DNA of 64,000 bases from Amphibacillus xylanus NBRC 15112 (GTDB lineage Bacteria; Bacillota; Bacilli; Bacillales; Amphibacillaceae): the NCBI RefSeq assembly GCF_000307165.1, contig NC_018704.1, positions 992,001 to 1,056,000 on the forward strand. Reading direction: 5' to 3'. Numbering within the stretch: position 1 is the stretch's first letter; each line of letters begins with the position of its first letter. Shown here piece after piece: positions 45,222 through 55,357 of this stretch. The translations under genes were made by a program, and so were the position numbers. The notes under the pieces were generated by a model. The model saw only the letters and a list, made by a program, of their open reading frames with translations, was not told where the DNA came from and did not search any database.

Positions 45222-45742
45222 AGGAATCTTCAACGTTTGGGTCGAAAAATTGCTCAAATGTTGAAGATTCCGCTATAATCTTTATTTTTTTGTCATAAAA
45301 ACTGCTGAAACATTAAAGATTTGCTTAAAATCGTTAACTTTAGGCTTAGATAAATGCTAAAACATTAACGATTCTGCCCAAATCATTAACGTTTCGCCAT
45401 AAAAAGATCACAAAGGTTGAAGATTCCGCTGTAATCGTGAACCTTTGACAGGGAAAATTGCAGAAAGGTTAAATATTCGGTTAAATCGTAAACGTTTGAC
45501 AGATAATAAAGCCGAAACGTTAAGGATTCAGCCCAAATCGTAAACCTTTGGCTTAGAAAAGTGCTGGAACGTTAACGATTCCACTCAAATCTTAAACTTT
45601 TCTCCCGAGAAGATGCTCAAATGTTAATGATTCCACCCAAATCGTGAACTTTTAGCCACAAAAAGCGCACAAATATTAAAAATCTCGCCACAATCATCAA
45701 CCCTCAACCCAAATTTAAACCGATTCGTTAAAGATCTCACGC
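45222..45742 (+). repeat. Array of about 10 phased 52-bp repeats (array 2)
   Basis: About 520 non-coding bases with the same design as 14042-14712: AATCNTNAACNTTT arms near 45224, 45276, 45329, 45381, 45434, 45486, 45537, 45590, 45641 and 45693, each paired with a reverse-complement arm through a 7-base linker. Sequence is more diverged than in array 1 and the linkers differ (CCGCTAT, TGCCCAA, CAGCCCA and others), yet the 51-53 bp period is kept. Confidence 0.88.
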
Positions 45743-45747
45743 TAAAC

Positions 45748-45782
45748 TAAAAAGCATCGCCTCAAATTAAGAGACGATGTTT
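45748..45782 (-). terminator. Terminator after sspH
   Basis: On the - strand ACATCGTCTC and GAGGCGATGC pair across seven bases and are followed by TTTTTAG. Confidence 0.75.
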
Positions 45783-45830
45783 AAAAACGGATGGATTACA
45801 TAACATCAATTTGCTTTGCAGGTTTAAAAC

Positions 45831-46010
45831 TTAATGCTCGACTAGTTGATCAACTGATACGCTGATTTTTTCCTCGGGGTTGTCTAATGGGTGTATCGTT
45901 GCTAATTCTTGATCTTCATCGACGTGCTCAATAAAAACCTTCTGACCTTGATAAGTAACATGCACCATATCAGGTATCATCACAATTTCTTGGGCTCTTA
46001 CAGCATCCAT
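45831..46010 (-). CDS. sspH: Small acid-soluble spore protein H
   Basis: A 59-residue protein, MDAVRAQEIVMIPDMVHVTY followed by QGQKVFIEHVDEDQELATIH and ending VDQLVEH. This is the SspH pattern (RAxEIVxxPDMxHVTYxGxxxxIxHVxEDxxxAxIxPLD), including PLDNPEE. AAAGGAG lies eight bases before the ATG. It is a minor spore-core protein. It has its own terminator. Confidence 0.93.
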   Translation of the reverse strand: MDAVRAQEIVMIPDMVHVTYQGQKVFIEHVDEDQELATIHPLDNPEEKISVSVDQLVEH

Positions 46011-46088
46011 ATTTTCAACTCCTTTAGTTTAATCATTAATAATATTGACTAATCAAATAAAAACATACTTGATTATAGTTGTTCTTTA

Positions 46089-46118
46089 TTGCAGGTGTAA
46101 TTCAGAATAAGCTATAAT
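46089..46118 (+). promoter_or_regulatory. SigA promoter of ysoA
   Basis: TTGCAG and TATAAT are separated by 18 bases. A leader of about 170 bases lies between this site and the start; I see no riboswitch in it. Confidence 0.6.
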
Positions 46119-46297
46119 AGTGTAACTATTGAATTGAAATTATTTTCATGAAATAGTAAATTAAAGACTATTGTAAAAATAATATACATAATATTTTCAT
46201 CAAGAGGGAAGTAACAAATTGGCGATTGGTTTGAATTTTCTTTCAAAGGGAAGAATAACTTTAAGACAAAGATGCTTTTAATGAAAGGAGGGTTATA

Positions 46298-47284
46298 ATG
46301 CGGGAACGACATGACAATATAGTTCTATTTCCTAAACAAAAGAAAAATCTTGAGGAAAAAGCTTTTCATGCAATGCACGAACGAAATTATGAAAAAGCGA
46401 TCGATTACTTTCAAGAGCTGCTAGACTTCGGAATTACTGATCAAGCGATATTGTTAGGGAAATTGACGAGCTTAATTGAACTGGGAAGACAAGATGAAGC
46501 TGAAGAGCTATGTGAAGACTTAATCGCAAGAAAAGATGAACATTACTTTTCATACATAAATGTATACGCCACTTTGTTGTTTCAATTTCATAAACATAAA
46601 GATGTAGCAAAATTATTGGAAGAGACTTTAAGCACTGAAAAAATTCCTTCTATATTAAGAAGTCAGTTTGAAAAATTATATGAAGTAAATCGTCCATTAG
46701 TAAATGAACAAATTGAACAAGAAGAAAAAATTACAAAACGTGAATTAATTGAGGCTTTTCAGGCGAATGACAGTTTAGCACAGTGGCATTTAGTTAATCA
46801 TTTACAAAATGCTGATATCACACCTTACATATCATTGTTCGAAAAAATGTTGATAGATCAGAAAGTAAACCCAGTGATAAAAACAGTCATTGTAGGCTTG
46901 TTACAAGCAAAATCAATTGATCAATCGTTTAAAGTGATTAAATTTAATACTGAGGTAGAAATTAATCCTAGTACGTTTCCATTTAAAAACGATCACCCGT
47001 TTCGAATTGCCTTCGGGGAAGTAATGGAAGAGTATGAACAACAAAATCCAACTTTTTATCAATTGTGTGAACAATTAATTGATCGCTTTTTCTATGTATT
47101 GTATCCACTAACGCCGAAAATGTCTGATTTAATGTTAACTAGAGATGCCATGATTGCAATCGTCGAGAGTTCGTTTGAATCCAAATCTCAACTGACAGAA
47201 GAATATTACTCAAAAGAGATATTGACGATGGCAAATCAAATTATCGAACTAGAAAAAATCTACTTTTCAATAATAGAAGAATGA
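46298..47284 (+). CDS. ysoA: TPR repeat protein (YsoA-like)
   Basis: A soluble 328-residue helical protein. The N-terminal half shows tetratricopeptide repeats (FHAMHERNYEKAIDYFQELL, ILLGKLTSLIELGRQDEAEE). The C-terminal half has no motif I recognise. AAAGGAGGG precedes the ATG. It lies directly upstream of tig, as ysoA in B. subtilis. TPR proteins mediate protein contacts; the partner is unknown. Confidence 0.82.
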   Translation: MRERHDNIVLFPKQKKNLEEKAFHAMHERNYEKAIDYFQELLDFGITDQAILLGKLTSLIELGRQDEAEELCEDLIARKDEHYFSYINVYATLLFQFHKHKDVAKLLEETLSTEKIPSILRSQFEKLYEVNRPLVNEQIEQEEKITKRELIEAFQANDSLAQWHLVNHLQNADITPYISLFEKMLIDQKVNPVIKTVIVGLLQAKSIDQSFKVIKFNTEVEINPSTFPFKNDHPFRIAFGEVMEEYEQQNPTFYQLCEQLIDRFFYVLYPLTPKMSDLMLTRDAMIAIVESSFESKSQLTEEYYSKEILTMANQIIELEKIYFSIIEE

Positions 47285-47329
47285 AGAATATAATCTGAAA
47301 ATGACCTAAATCTTTGTTAATTCTAATTG

Positions 47330-47357
47330 TTGAATCGCAACATGTTTGTGGTATAAT
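47330..47357 (+). promoter_or_regulatory. SigA promoter of tig
   Basis: TTGAAT and TATAAT are separated by 16 bases, and TGG before the -10 makes it an extended -10 as well. Confidence 0.7.
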
Positions 47358-47454
47358 GGAATGGTTGTAATTTGCGTTCGGAATCGTCTCATTTTGTAGA
47401 ACCATGAATGAACGGCAAATAGAATTTATATACGTATTAATGGAGGGAATAAGA

Positions 47455-48741
47455 ATGACAGCTACATGGGAGAAAAAAGAAGGTAATCTAGGAACCCTAA
47501 CTGTTGAAGTTTCAGCAGATAAATTTAATGAAGCATTAGACCAAGCATTCAAAAAGGTAGTTAAGGATGTACAATTACCTGGTTTCCGTAAAGGAAGAGT
47601 TCCACGAGGACTATTCGAACAACGTTTTGGCGTTGAATCATTGTATCAAGATGCAGTTGATATTGTTTTACCAGAAGCTTACACAACTGCCGTAGAAGAA
47701 ACAGGAATTTCACCTGTAGATCAACCATCAATTGATATTACTCAAATTGAAAGAGGTCAACCACTAATCTTTACAGCAGAAGTAACTGTAAAACCAGAAG
47801 TAAAATTAGGTGACTATAAAGGCCTTGAAGTAGAAGAAGAAGACACTACAGTAACTGACGAAGATGTTAATGCTGAAATCGAAAAAGAGCGTCAACGTCT
47901 AGCAGAATTAGTTGTAAAAGAAGAAGGAACTGTTGAAGAAGGCGACACAGTTGTTATCGACTTTGAAGGCTTTATCGGTGATGAAGCATTTGAAGGTGGA
48001 GCAGGTAAAAACCACTCACTAGAAATTGGCTCAGGTTCATTTATTCCAGGATTTGAAGATCAATTAATCGGTAAAGAAAACAATGCTGAGACAGAAGTAA
48101 ATGTTACTTTCCCAGAAAATTATCACGCTGAAGACCTAGCTGGTAAAGAAGCAGTTTTCAAAGTAACAATTCATGAAATTAAAGCTAAAGAATTACCAGA
48201 ATTAGATGATGAGTTTGCTAAAGATGTTGATGAAGACGTTGAAACATTAGCAGAACTTACTGAAAAAATTAAAGAACGCCTAGAAAATCAAAAGAAAACA
48301 ACTGCTGAGAACAAAAAACGCGAATCATTAATTAATCAAGCTTCTGAAAATGCAGAAATCGACATTCCAGAAGTTATGATTGAAAATGAAGTTGACCGTA
48401 TGTTACGTGAATTCGAACAACGCATTCAACAACAAGGTATGACTCTTGAAATGTATACACAATTCTCAGGTCAAGATGAAGACCAACTTAAAGAGCAAAT
48501 GCGTGAAGATGCAGGCAAACGTGTTCAAACAAACCTTGTTTTAGAAGCTATCTATGAGCAAGAAGGTTTAGAAGTTACTGATGAAGACGTTGAAAAAGAA
48601 TTTGAATCAATGGCTAACATGTACAAAATGGAAGTTGAGCAAATTAAACAAATGCTTGGCGGAAATGTTGACATGTTAAAAGAAGATCTAAAATTCACTA
48701 AAGCAATTGATTTCTTATTAGAAAATAGCAAAGTTAAATAA
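47455..48741 (+). CDS. tig: Trigger factor
   Basis: Ribosome-bound chaperone and peptidyl-prolyl isomerase, 428 residues. N-terminal ribosome-binding domain with [14 protein letters not shown]-type domain (about 160-240; [20 protein letters not shown]) and helical C-terminal chaperone domain. The ATG at 47455 follows GGAGGG; the frame upstream to 47404 is not used. It is followed by a long hairpin and then clpX. Confidence 0.97.
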   Translation: MTATWEKKEGNLGTLTVEVSADKFNEALDQAFKKVVKDVQLPGFRKGRVPRGLFEQRFGVESLYQDAVDIVLPEAYTTAVEETGISPVDQPSIDITQIERGQPLIFTAEVTVKPEVKLGDYKGLEVEEEDTTVTDEDVNAEIEKERQRLAELVVKEEGTVEEGDTVVIDFEGFIGDEAFEGGAGKNHSLEIGSGSFIPGFEDQLIGKENNAETEVNVTFPENYHAEDLAGKEAVFKVTIHEIKAKELPELDDEFAKDVDEDVETLAELTEKIKERLENQKKTTAENKKRESLINQASENAEIDIPEVMIENEVDRMLREFEQRIQQQGMTLEMYTQFSGQDEDQLKEQMREDAGKRVQTNLVLEAIYEQEGLEVTDEDVEKEFESMANMYKMEVEQIKQMLGGNVDMLKEDLKFTKAIDFLLENSKVK

Positions 48742-48752
48742 TTTATAAAAAC

Positions 48753-48788
48753 AGAGAAAACAAGGAGCAACAACTCCTTGTTTTCTCT
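48753..48788 (+). terminator. Long hairpin after tig
   Basis: AGAGAAAACAAGGAG and CTCCTTGTTTTCTCT form a perfect 15-bp stem around six bases. The T residues lie within the stem rather than after it, so strength as a terminator is uncertain. Confidence 0.6.
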
Positions 48789-48940
48789 AACTCATAATAA
48801 ATATACTTACATAAGTGACACCCTAATACTTTTCACTACGTTTTTTTACATACATATGTTATTATACACAGACTTTCTTTAATTCGTTTAAGCTTTTATC
48901 AATTGGGAAAGACTAAAATAAGGACAAGAAGAGTAAATAT

Positions 48941-48969
48941 TTTAAATCTGTTTTCTTATTTGTTATGAT
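48941..48969 (+). promoter_or_regulatory. Promoter of clpX
   Basis: TTTAAA and TATGAT are separated by 17 bases with TGT before the -10. It lies in the 330-base tig-clpX gap, which shows no gene. Confidence 0.5.
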
Positions 48970-49071
48970 AAGTTAAAGCTAAAATCTAAACTTTGGAAAT
49001 ATAAAAATAGAGAATCAAGATTGTCTATCCAATAATAGTGAAGGTTAGTTTCTATAGAGAGGTGAAGAATT

Positions 49072-50343
49072 TTGTATAAGTTTAATGAAGATAAAGGACA
49101 ACTTAAATGTTCTTTTTGTGGTAAAACTCAGGAACAAGTTCGTAAGCTAGTAGCTGGACCTGGTGTTTATATTTGTGATGAATGTATCGATCTTTGTGCT
49201 GAAATAGTTGAAGAAGAGCTAGGCATCGATCAAGATATTGAATTTACTGATGTACCCAAACCACAAGATATTGCTGCAATTTTAGATGAATATGTAATCG
49301 GCCAAAATAAAGCGAAAAAGAGCTTATCAGTAGCTGTTTACAATCACTATAAACGTATTAATACATTAGATCATCGAGACGATGTGGAATTATCAAAAAG
49401 TAACATTGCCATGATCGGACCAACGGGTAGTGGTAAAACATTACTTGCCCAAACTTTAGCGAGAATTTTAAATGTTCCATTTGCTATTGCTGATGCGACA
49501 TCACTAACAGAAGCAGGTTATGTTGGTGAAGACGTTGAGAACATTTTACTTAAATTGATTCAAGCAGCTGATTATGATATTGAAAAAGCTGAAAAAGGTA
49601 TTATCTATATTGATGAAATTGATAAAGTCGCACGAAAATCAGAAAACCCATCAATTACTCGAGATGTATCAGGTGAAGGGGTACAACAAGCGCTCTTGAA
49701 AATTCTTGAAGGTACAACAGCAAGCGTTCCGCCACAAGGGGGACGTAAGCATCCGCACCAAGAGTTTATTCAAATTGATACAACGAACATCCTATTTATC
49801 GTTGGTGGGGCATTTGATGGTATCGACCAAATCGTTAAAAGCCGTCTAGGTAAAAAGGTTATCGGTTTTGATGCAGAGGCTTCTGAAAGTGAATTGACAA
49901 AAGCTGAATTACTACAAAAAGTGCTACCAGAAGACTTACTGAAGTTCGGTTTAATCCCTGAGTTTATTGGACGATTACCGGTTATTTCGAGCTTAGAGCC
50001 GCTTGATCAAGATGCATTGGTTCAAATTTTAATAAAGCCTAAGAATGCACTTGTTAAGCAATATCAACGTTTATTCCAAATGGATAATGTTGAATTAGAA
50101 TTTGACCAAGAGGCACTTGAAGCAATTGCAGAAAAAGCAATGGAAAGAAAAACAGGTGCACGTGGTCTACGTTCAATTATTGAAACAATCATGTTAGATG
50201 TGATGTTTGAATTACCATCACGATCAGATATTAAAAAGTGTATCATTACTAAAGGAACAATTGATACTGAAAATGGTCGTCCAACTTTAATCACGCAAGA
50301 TGGCACAATTGTTTCAGAAGAAAAACCAAAAGAAAGTGCTTAA
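49072..50343 (+). CDS. clpX: ATP-dependent Clp protease ATP-binding subunit ClpX
   Basis: AAA+ unfoldase that feeds ClpP, 423 residues. N-terminal zinc domain (CSFCGKTQ and CDECIDLC), Walker [13 protein letters not shown], Walker [10 protein letters not shown], pore loop GYVGED and sensor residues GARGLR. It starts with TTG at 49072, after GAGGTGAAG, and opens [13 protein letters not shown] as in B. subtilis. lonA follows directly, without lonB. Confidence 0.98.
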   Translation: MYKFNEDKGQLKCSFCGKTQEQVRKLVAGPGVYICDECIDLCAEIVEEELGIDQDIEFTDVPKPQDIAAILDEYVIGQNKAKKSLSVAVYNHYKRINTLDHRDDVELSKSNIAMIGPTGSGKTLLAQTLARILNVPFAIADATSLTEAGYVGEDVENILLKLIQAADYDIEKAEKGIIYIDEIDKVARKSENPSITRDVSGEGVQQALLKILEGTTASVPPQGGRKHPHQEFIQIDTTNILFIVGGAFDGIDQIVKSRLGKKVIGFDAEASESELTKAELLQKVLPEDLLKFGLIPEFIGRLPVISSLEPLDQDALVQILIKPKNALVKQYQRLFQMDNVELEFDQEALEAIAEKAMERKTGARGLRSIIETIMLDVMFELPSRSDIKKCIITKGTIDTENGRPTLITQDGTIVSEEKPKESA

Positions 50344-50353
50344 TTAATGTTAA

Positions 50354-50390
50354 AAAATCCCTTGTTGTGATAAAGCAAGGGATTTTCCTT
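50354..50390 (+). terminator. Terminator after clpX
   Basis: AAAATCCCTTG and CAAGGGATTTT form an 11-bp stem followed by CCTTTC. Confidence 0.65.
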
Positions 50391-50422
50391 TCTAGCTTGA
50401 CCAATAGATGGAGGTTATCAAA

Positions 50423-52744
50423 ATGAGTGAAGCAAGCCGATTAACGATCCCGTTACTTCCATTAAGAGGGATGGTTGTATTTCCAACAGTTGTGATGCAT
50501 TTAGATGTTGGTAGAAAAGCGTCTGTAGAAGCGCTTGAGATGGCTATGATGGAACAAAGACAAATCTTACTTGTTTCTCAGAAGGAAAGTGCGATTCAAG
50601 AGCCGAAGAAAGAAGATTTAAATTCAATTGGAACAGTATCATATGTAAAACAAATGCTTAAATTACCAAACGGAACAGTTCGAGTTTTAGTAGAAGGTAC
50701 AAGTAGAGCTAGAGTTTTATCATATAAACAAGAATTGCCGTATATGTCAGTAGAAGCTGAAACTCTGCCGGATTTACCATTATTGGATGAACCGAAGCGG
50801 ATTGCTTTAGTACGAACATTAATGTCACAATTTAAAAAATACGTGGGCTTATCAAAAAAACTCTCCACTGAGACATATAGTAGTTTGATGGATATTGATG
50901 ATTTATCACGCTTAACTGATGTGATTAGCTCACATTTACCATTAAAATCTACAATTAAACAGCAATTATTAGAGACGATAGAGGTAGAAGTACGAGCGCA
51001 AGACTTAATTGAGTTAATTTCAAATGAACAAGAAGTCCTTCGACTTGAACAAAAAATTGATCGCCGTGTGAAGAAATCGATTGAGCAAACACAGAAGGAA
51101 TATTATTTACGTGAACAAATGAAAGCGATCCAAAAAGAATTAGGTTCTCGAGATGGGAAGTCTGGTGAGATTGCTGATCTACAAGAAAAAATCGAACAAA
51201 GTGGAATGCCAGATCGGGTCTTAAAAGTCGCAATGAAAGAGCTCGACCGTTATGAGCGAATTCCACAAACATCTGCGGAAAGCTCAGTAATAAGGAATTA
51301 TTTAGATTGGTTAATTTCATTACCTTGGACTGAAGAAACAGAAGACGATCTAGATATTAACCGCGCAACGAGTATCTTAAATGAAGATCACTATGGTTTA
51401 GAGAAAGTTAAAGAACGTGTCTTAGAGCACTTAGCTGTTCAGCAGTTAACAAATAGTTTGCGCGGTCCTATATTGTGTTTAGTTGGTCCGCCAGGTGTAG
51501 GAAAGACATCACTCGCGAAATCTATTGCCCGGGCAATTAATCGTCGTTTTATTCGGATCTCACTAGGTGGTGTCCGTGATGAAGCTGAAATTAGAGGACA
51601 CCGTAGAACGTATGTTGGTGCAATGCCAGGTCGGATTATTCAAGGTATGAAAAAAGCAGGAACGATAAATCCGGTTATCTTGTTAGATGAGATTGATAAG
51701 ATGACCAATGATTTTCGTGGTGATCCTTCTGCGGCTATGCTTGAGGTACTAGACCCGGAACAGAATCATCAGTTTAGTGATCACTTTATTGAAGAATCGT
51801 ATGATTTAAGTAATGTCATGTTTATTGCTACAGCGAATAATTTACAGACGATTCCAGCACCTCTTCTTGATCGAATGGAGATTATTTCAATTGCTGGTTA
51901 TACTGAAGTAGAGAAATTACACATTGCTAAGGAGCATTTGATTCCGAAACAAATAGCTGCACATGGATTAACAAAAGGGCAACTGCAAATTCGTGATGAA
52001 GCGATTACACAGTTAATTCGTCGTTATTCCCGAGAAGCAGGCGTTCGTCAATTAGAGAGACAAGTCGCATCTGTTTGCCGCAAAGCAACTAAACTATATG
52101 TATCAGAAGAGAAAAAACGTATTATCGTTACGAAAAAACAGTTAGAAAATTTATTAGGTAAACCGATCTATCGTTATGGTATGATGGAAACTGAAGATCA
52201 AGTTGGTGCTGCAACAGGTTTAGCATATACAGCTGCAGGTGGCGATACATTATCGATTGAAGTGAGTATTGTTCCAGGTAAAGGTAAGCTTGCTTTGACA
52301 GGTAAATTAGGTGACGTGATGAAAGAATCTGCACAAGCAGCTTTAAGTTATGTTAGATCACGAACAACGGAACTTTCAATTGATCCTGATTTTTATCAAA
52401 CCCATGATATCCATATTCACGTTCCTGAAGGGGCAACACCTAAAGATGGTCCGTCAGCAGGTATTACAATTGCAACGGCGCTTGTCTCAAGTTTAACGAA
52501 CCGACCAGTTAGACGTGAAGTTGGTATGACAGGTGAAATTACGCTTAGAGGTCGTGTATTGCCAATAGGTGGGCTAAAGGAAAAAGCTTTAAGTGCACAT
52601 CGAGCTGGACTTTCAACAATAATTTTACCAAAAGATAATGAAAAGGACTTAGTCGACATTCCAGACAGTGTTCGTAAGAGTCTTGACTTTATTCCAGTGA
52701 GTCATCTAGATCAAGTATTAGAACACGCACTTAAGGAGGTGTAG
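50423..52744 (+). CDS. lonA: ATP-dependent protease LonA
   Basis: A 773-residue protease. N-terminal substrate domain (about 1-200), coiled coil, AAA+ domain with Walker [15 protein letters not shown] and Walker [11 protein letters not shown], and a C-terminal Ser-Lys protease domain with catalytic Ser in [10 protein letters not shown]. The ATG at 50423 lies seven bases after TGGAGGT; the earlier in-frame ATG overlaps that site. engB starts two bases after the stop, so the two are coupled. Confidence 0.97.
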   Translation: MSEASRLTIPLLPLRGMVVFPTVVMHLDVGRKASVEALEMAMMEQRQILLVSQKESAIQEPKKEDLNSIGTVSYVKQMLKLPNGTVRVLVEGTSRARVLSYKQELPYMSVEAETLPDLPLLDEPKRIALVRTLMSQFKKYVGLSKKLSTETYSSLMDIDDLSRLTDVISSHLPLKSTIKQQLLETIEVEVRAQDLIELISNEQEVLRLEQKIDRRVKKSIEQTQKEYYLREQMKAIQKELGSRDGKSGEIADLQEKIEQSGMPDRVLKVAMKELDRYERIPQTSAESSVIRNYLDWLISLPWTEETEDDLDINRATSILNEDHYGLEKVKERVLEHLAVQQLTNSLRGPILCLVGPPGVGKTSLAKSIARAINRRFIRISLGGVRDEAEIRGHRRTYVGAMPGRIIQGMKKAGTINPVILLDEIDKMTNDFRGDPSAAMLEVLDPEQNHQFSDHFIEESYDLSNVMFIATANNLQTIPAPLLDRMEIISIAGYTEVEKLHIAKEHLIPKQIAAHGLTKGQLQIRDEAITQLIRRYSREAGVRQLERQVASVCRKATKLYVSEEKKRIIVTKKQLENLLGKPIYRYGMMETEDQVGAATGLAYTAAGGDTLSIEVSIVPGKGKLALTGKLGDVMKESAQAALSYVRSRTTELSIDPDFYQTHDIHIHVPEGATPKDGPSAGITIATALVSSLTNRPVRREVGMTGEITLRGRVLPIGGLKEKALSAHRAGLSTIILPKDNEKDLVDIPDSVRKSLDFIPVSHLDQVLEHALKEV

Positions 52745-52745
52745 A

Positions 52746-53330
52746 ATGAAAGTAACACAATCAGAATTTACAATTAGCGCGGTCTCACCAAATCAATATC
52801 CAACTGAAAACTTACCTGAAATCGCACTAGCAGGTCGTTCTAATGTTGGGAAGTCATCATTTATAAACAAAATGATCAATCGAAAAGCTTTAGCAAGAAC
52901 TTCTTCAAAACCAGGAAAAACCCAAACATTAAATTATTATTTAATTAATGAATTCTTTTATTTTGTTGACGTTCCTGGATATGGTTATGCGAAAGTTTCT
53001 AAAACAGAGCGTGAAGCTTGGGGTAAAATGATGGAAACCTATTTCTCTGAACGTGAACCGCTTCGCGCAACGATTTTAGTCGTTGATATTAGACATAAAC
53101 CTACAAATGATGACGTGATGATGTATGATTTCTTAAAACATTACGACATTCCAGTCATTATCATCGCAACGAAATTAGATAAAATTAAAAAAGGACAAGT
53201 TAACAAGCAAGTGAAGTTAATTAAAGAAACTTTATCAATCGAACCAGGAGATCAAGTTATCCCATTTTCATCCGAAACAGCACAGGGGAAAGAAGCAGCC
53301 TGGAACGCGATTCAAGCATATTTAGCATAA
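52746..53330 (+). CDS. engB: Ribosome biogenesis GTPase EngB (YsxC)
   Basis: Essential GTPase of 50S assembly, 194 residues. Motifs: G1 [11 protein letters not shown]2 region [16 protein letters not shown]3 [10 protein letters not shown]4 ATKLDKI and G5 FSSETAQG. The ribosome site AAGGAGGTG lies within the lonA end. The haem operon that follows in B. subtilis is missing; a leftward membrane gene follows instead. Confidence 0.96.
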   Translation: MKVTQSEFTISAVSPNQYPTENLPEIALAGRSNVGKSSFINKMINRKALARTSSKPGKTQTLNYYLINEFFYFVDVPGYGYAKVSKTEREAWGKMMETYFSEREPLRATILVVDIRHKPTNDDVMMYDFLKHYDIPVIIIATKLDKIKKGQVNKQVKLIKETLSIEPGDQVIPFSSETAQGKEAAWNAIQAYLA

Positions 53331-53349
53331 AAACGTCTAGCTTGTAAAA

Positions 53350-53392
53350 AGTTTTAGTTGATATTGCTGAGAGTAGCAATATAAATTAAACT
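53350..53392. other. Large imperfect stem-loop after engB
   Basis: AGTTTTAGTTGATATTGCT pairs with AGCAATATAAATTAAACT around GAGAGT, giving about 16 pairs. No T run follows directly; a true terminator comes 45 bases later. Confidence 0.5.
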
Positions 53393-53436
53393 CTTTAAAA
53401 ACTATCCTTCAAGCAATTTTAAAATCCAATGCAAAT

Positions 53437-53476
53437 AAAAACAGGAATCTAGTATTAAACTGGATTCCTGTTTTTA
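53437..53476. terminator. Bidirectional terminator
   Basis: AAACAGGAATC and GATTCCTGTTT pair, followed by TTTAT on + and preceded by an A run giving T on -. It separates engB from the convergent membrane gene. Confidence 0.75.
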
Positions 53477-53497
53477 TATTTTAGCTGTATTTTAGAC

Positions 53498-53989
53498 TTA
53501 TCGTTTTTTAAATAATAAATAAACACCAAATACAATTAAGCCAACTGGCCAGTAATCCTCGAGAACTTTGATCAATACATCAACAGAATCAGAAAATGGA
53601 TTATTTGTAAGTGAAATGATCATAAATAAACCAATCAATAATAAAAATAAACCAGGATATAGTCCTGTTTTTGTTTTCTGATAACGCAAAAGAAATGCAA
53701 TCCCAAGGATTACTGCATAGACACTCCAATGATCAAGCCAATTAGGGTACAGTGTCAGTGCATGGTAGTGAATACCGAATCCTAATGCAAGAATACTAGG
53801 AAAAAGCTTATCATAATCTCGCTTTAAGTAACTATGTATGAGTAAACTAATTCCGAAAATAATTAATAAGCTTGGCCAAGTTGTTAAAGGTTCAAGAAAT
53901 GGGATAGATAATTGCTCTAATAAATAGTAAAAACCAATCCCAATTAATAAGTAAGCAACCATACTGTTTTGTTTACGCAAGTTAATCAC
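53498..53989 (-). CDS. Membrane protein, LiaI/LiaF-like transmembrane region
   Basis: A 163-residue protein with about six hydrophobic segments and a short basic tail. The pattern GIGFYYLLEQLSIPFL...WPSLLIIFGISLLI, repeated as LLLIGLFMIISL...YWPVGLIVFGVYLLF, is like the membrane part of LiaF and of DUF5668 proteins. It occupies the place of B. subtilis ysxD but I cannot confirm homology. Function unknown. Confidence 0.75.
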   Translation of the reverse strand: MINLRKQNSMVAYLLIGIGFYYLLEQLSIPFLEPLTTWPSLLIIFGISLLIHSYLKRDYDKLFPSILALGFGIHYHALTLYPNWLDHWSVYAVILGIAFLLRYQKTKTGLYPGLFLLLIGLFMIISLTNNPFSDSVDVLIKVLEDYWPVGLIVFGVYLLFKKR

Positions 53990-54129
53990 CTAACTTTTTT
54001 TAAGGATTTTTCCAAACTGATGGGGTTAATCATCGTATATTTTACCAGATTGATAGTAATTTGCCCAATTAGTTAAAATATAAGATTCATATTTTTATTA
54101 AGAAAATCAGCTTTTGATAGGGATGATAA

Positions 54130-54157
54130 GCATATTATTGTGTAAAAATCATATATC
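54130..54157 (+). promoter_or_regulatory. Possible SigE promoter of spoVID
   Basis: GCATATT and CATATATC are separated by 13 bases, resembling the SigE pattern. spoVID is SigE-dependent in B. subtilis. The 325-base gap 53990-54317 holds no gene. Confidence 0.35.
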
Positions 54158-54317
54158 TGATATAGAAGACGTGTACTGTTGTAATGATTGATAATACTAC
54201 ATTCCGATTAAATTATATTTAATTTGTTGTAAACATCCTCGACGTCTTTAAGCTGAGAAATGAACGTATTCTGACTTAAATCGGAACTGCGGAATTTTTA
54301 AAGAAGGAGGAAGGGTG

Positions 54318-55292
54318 ATGGCAGATAAAGAAGTAAGGCCATTTCATTTTGATTTAACTGAAACGTTATATTTTCATAGAAATGAAGGCGTCTCAGAAAT
54401 GTTAGGAATTGGACTTGATCCGGAGATTACAATTGAATCACATCCAGATTATGTGTCAATTCGTGGAATTATTGCATTAACAGGAGAGTATTTACCTGTA
54501 TTTGTTGATGATGATCGAGATGTTGAAGATGAAGAGGAAATTCAAGCGCGTTACTTTAAGCGAGTAGAGCGTGATGAGGACGGCATTTGTGATTTTCTTC
54601 ATCATTTTCCAATTGATATCTCGATCCCTCATGAGCGAATTCGTCAGCTATCAGACTTAACTGTAAGTGTGGATCACTTTGATTACAAAATTCCAGATCC
54701 TCGAAAAATGATATTGGAGGCTACGATTGAGATAGGTGGTCTTGAATATGATCGACAGGTTGAAACAGAAGAACCATTAGATGAGGTAATTGAAGAAGTT
54801 ATCGAAGCAGTCGATGAAGTTACTGAAGAAGATGAGCGTGTTGAATTCGATCTAAAAATTAAGGAAGAAGAGCCAGAGCCTGTAGAAGAGGAAGAAATAG
54901 ATGTAAAAGAGGAAAAAGTAGAAGTTGAAGAAAAGGTTCTGCCATTTAAACCTCGTGAAGAAGTCAAACCAGAAGTGAGTGTCACGGTAGATAAAAAAGA
55001 GGAAGTACTAGAAGAAGCGCGTACAGCATCGTTTGATGATGAATTTGATAGTGATGATGTTGAACAAGAAGAAGAACGTATTGAGCATCCAACATACTTA
55101 CTTGATTTATTTGAACAACCTGATGAAGCTGAAGAACGCTTCTCCCAATTAAAGATTTACATTGTACAGAATGATGATACGTTAGAAAGCATTTCAGAAA
55201 AATATCAAGTAAATTTAACGAAATTACAACGAATTAATCGTCTTGATACGACTGATGTTAATCAAGGGCAAATTTTATACATTCCTAATTAA
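54318..55292 (+). CDS. spoVID: Spore coat morphogenetic protein SpoVID (short form)
   Basis: A 324-residue, very acidic protein. The N-terminal domain (about 1-130; FHFDLTETLYFHRNEGVSEM, LGIGLDPEITIE) is the SpoVID coat-encasement region. A Glu-rich spacer follows, and a C-terminal LysM domain ends the protein (about 278-324; IYIVQNDDTLESISEKYQVN). B. subtilis SpoVID is 575 residues, so the spacer is much shorter here. The ATG at 54318 follows AAGGAGG by seven bases. Confidence 0.9.
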   Translation: MADKEVRPFHFDLTETLYFHRNEGVSEMLGIGLDPEITIESHPDYVSIRGIIALTGEYLPVFVDDDRDVEDEEEIQARYFKRVERDEDGICDFLHHFPIDISIPHERIRQLSDLTVSVDHFDYKIPDPRKMILEATIEIGGLEYDRQVETEEPLDEVIEEVIEAVDEVTEEDERVEFDLKIKEEEPEPVEEEEIDVKEEKVEVEEKVLPFKPREEVKPEVSVTVDKKEEVLEEARTASFDDEFDSDDVEQEEERIEHPTYLLDLFEQPDEAEERFSQLKIYIVQNDDTLESISEKYQVNLTKLQRINRLDTTDVNQGQILYIPN

Positions 55293-55300
55293 ATATAAGA

Positions 55301-55338
55301 AAAATAAGTGTGGAAATTATTTTCGACACTTATTTTAA
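55301..55338. terminator. Bidirectional terminator after spoVID
   Basis: AAAATAAGTGT and ACACTTATTTT pair with an inner GAAA/TTTC stem. T-rich tails exist on both sides. Confidence 0.75.
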
Positions 55339-55357
55339 TGGATTTATATTGTATTAA

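Noticed and set aside
54683-54985. 100-residue Ser-rich open frame on the - strand
   Set aside because: It is the antisense of the Glu-rich spacer of spoVID, where GAA/GAG codons read as TTC/CTC.
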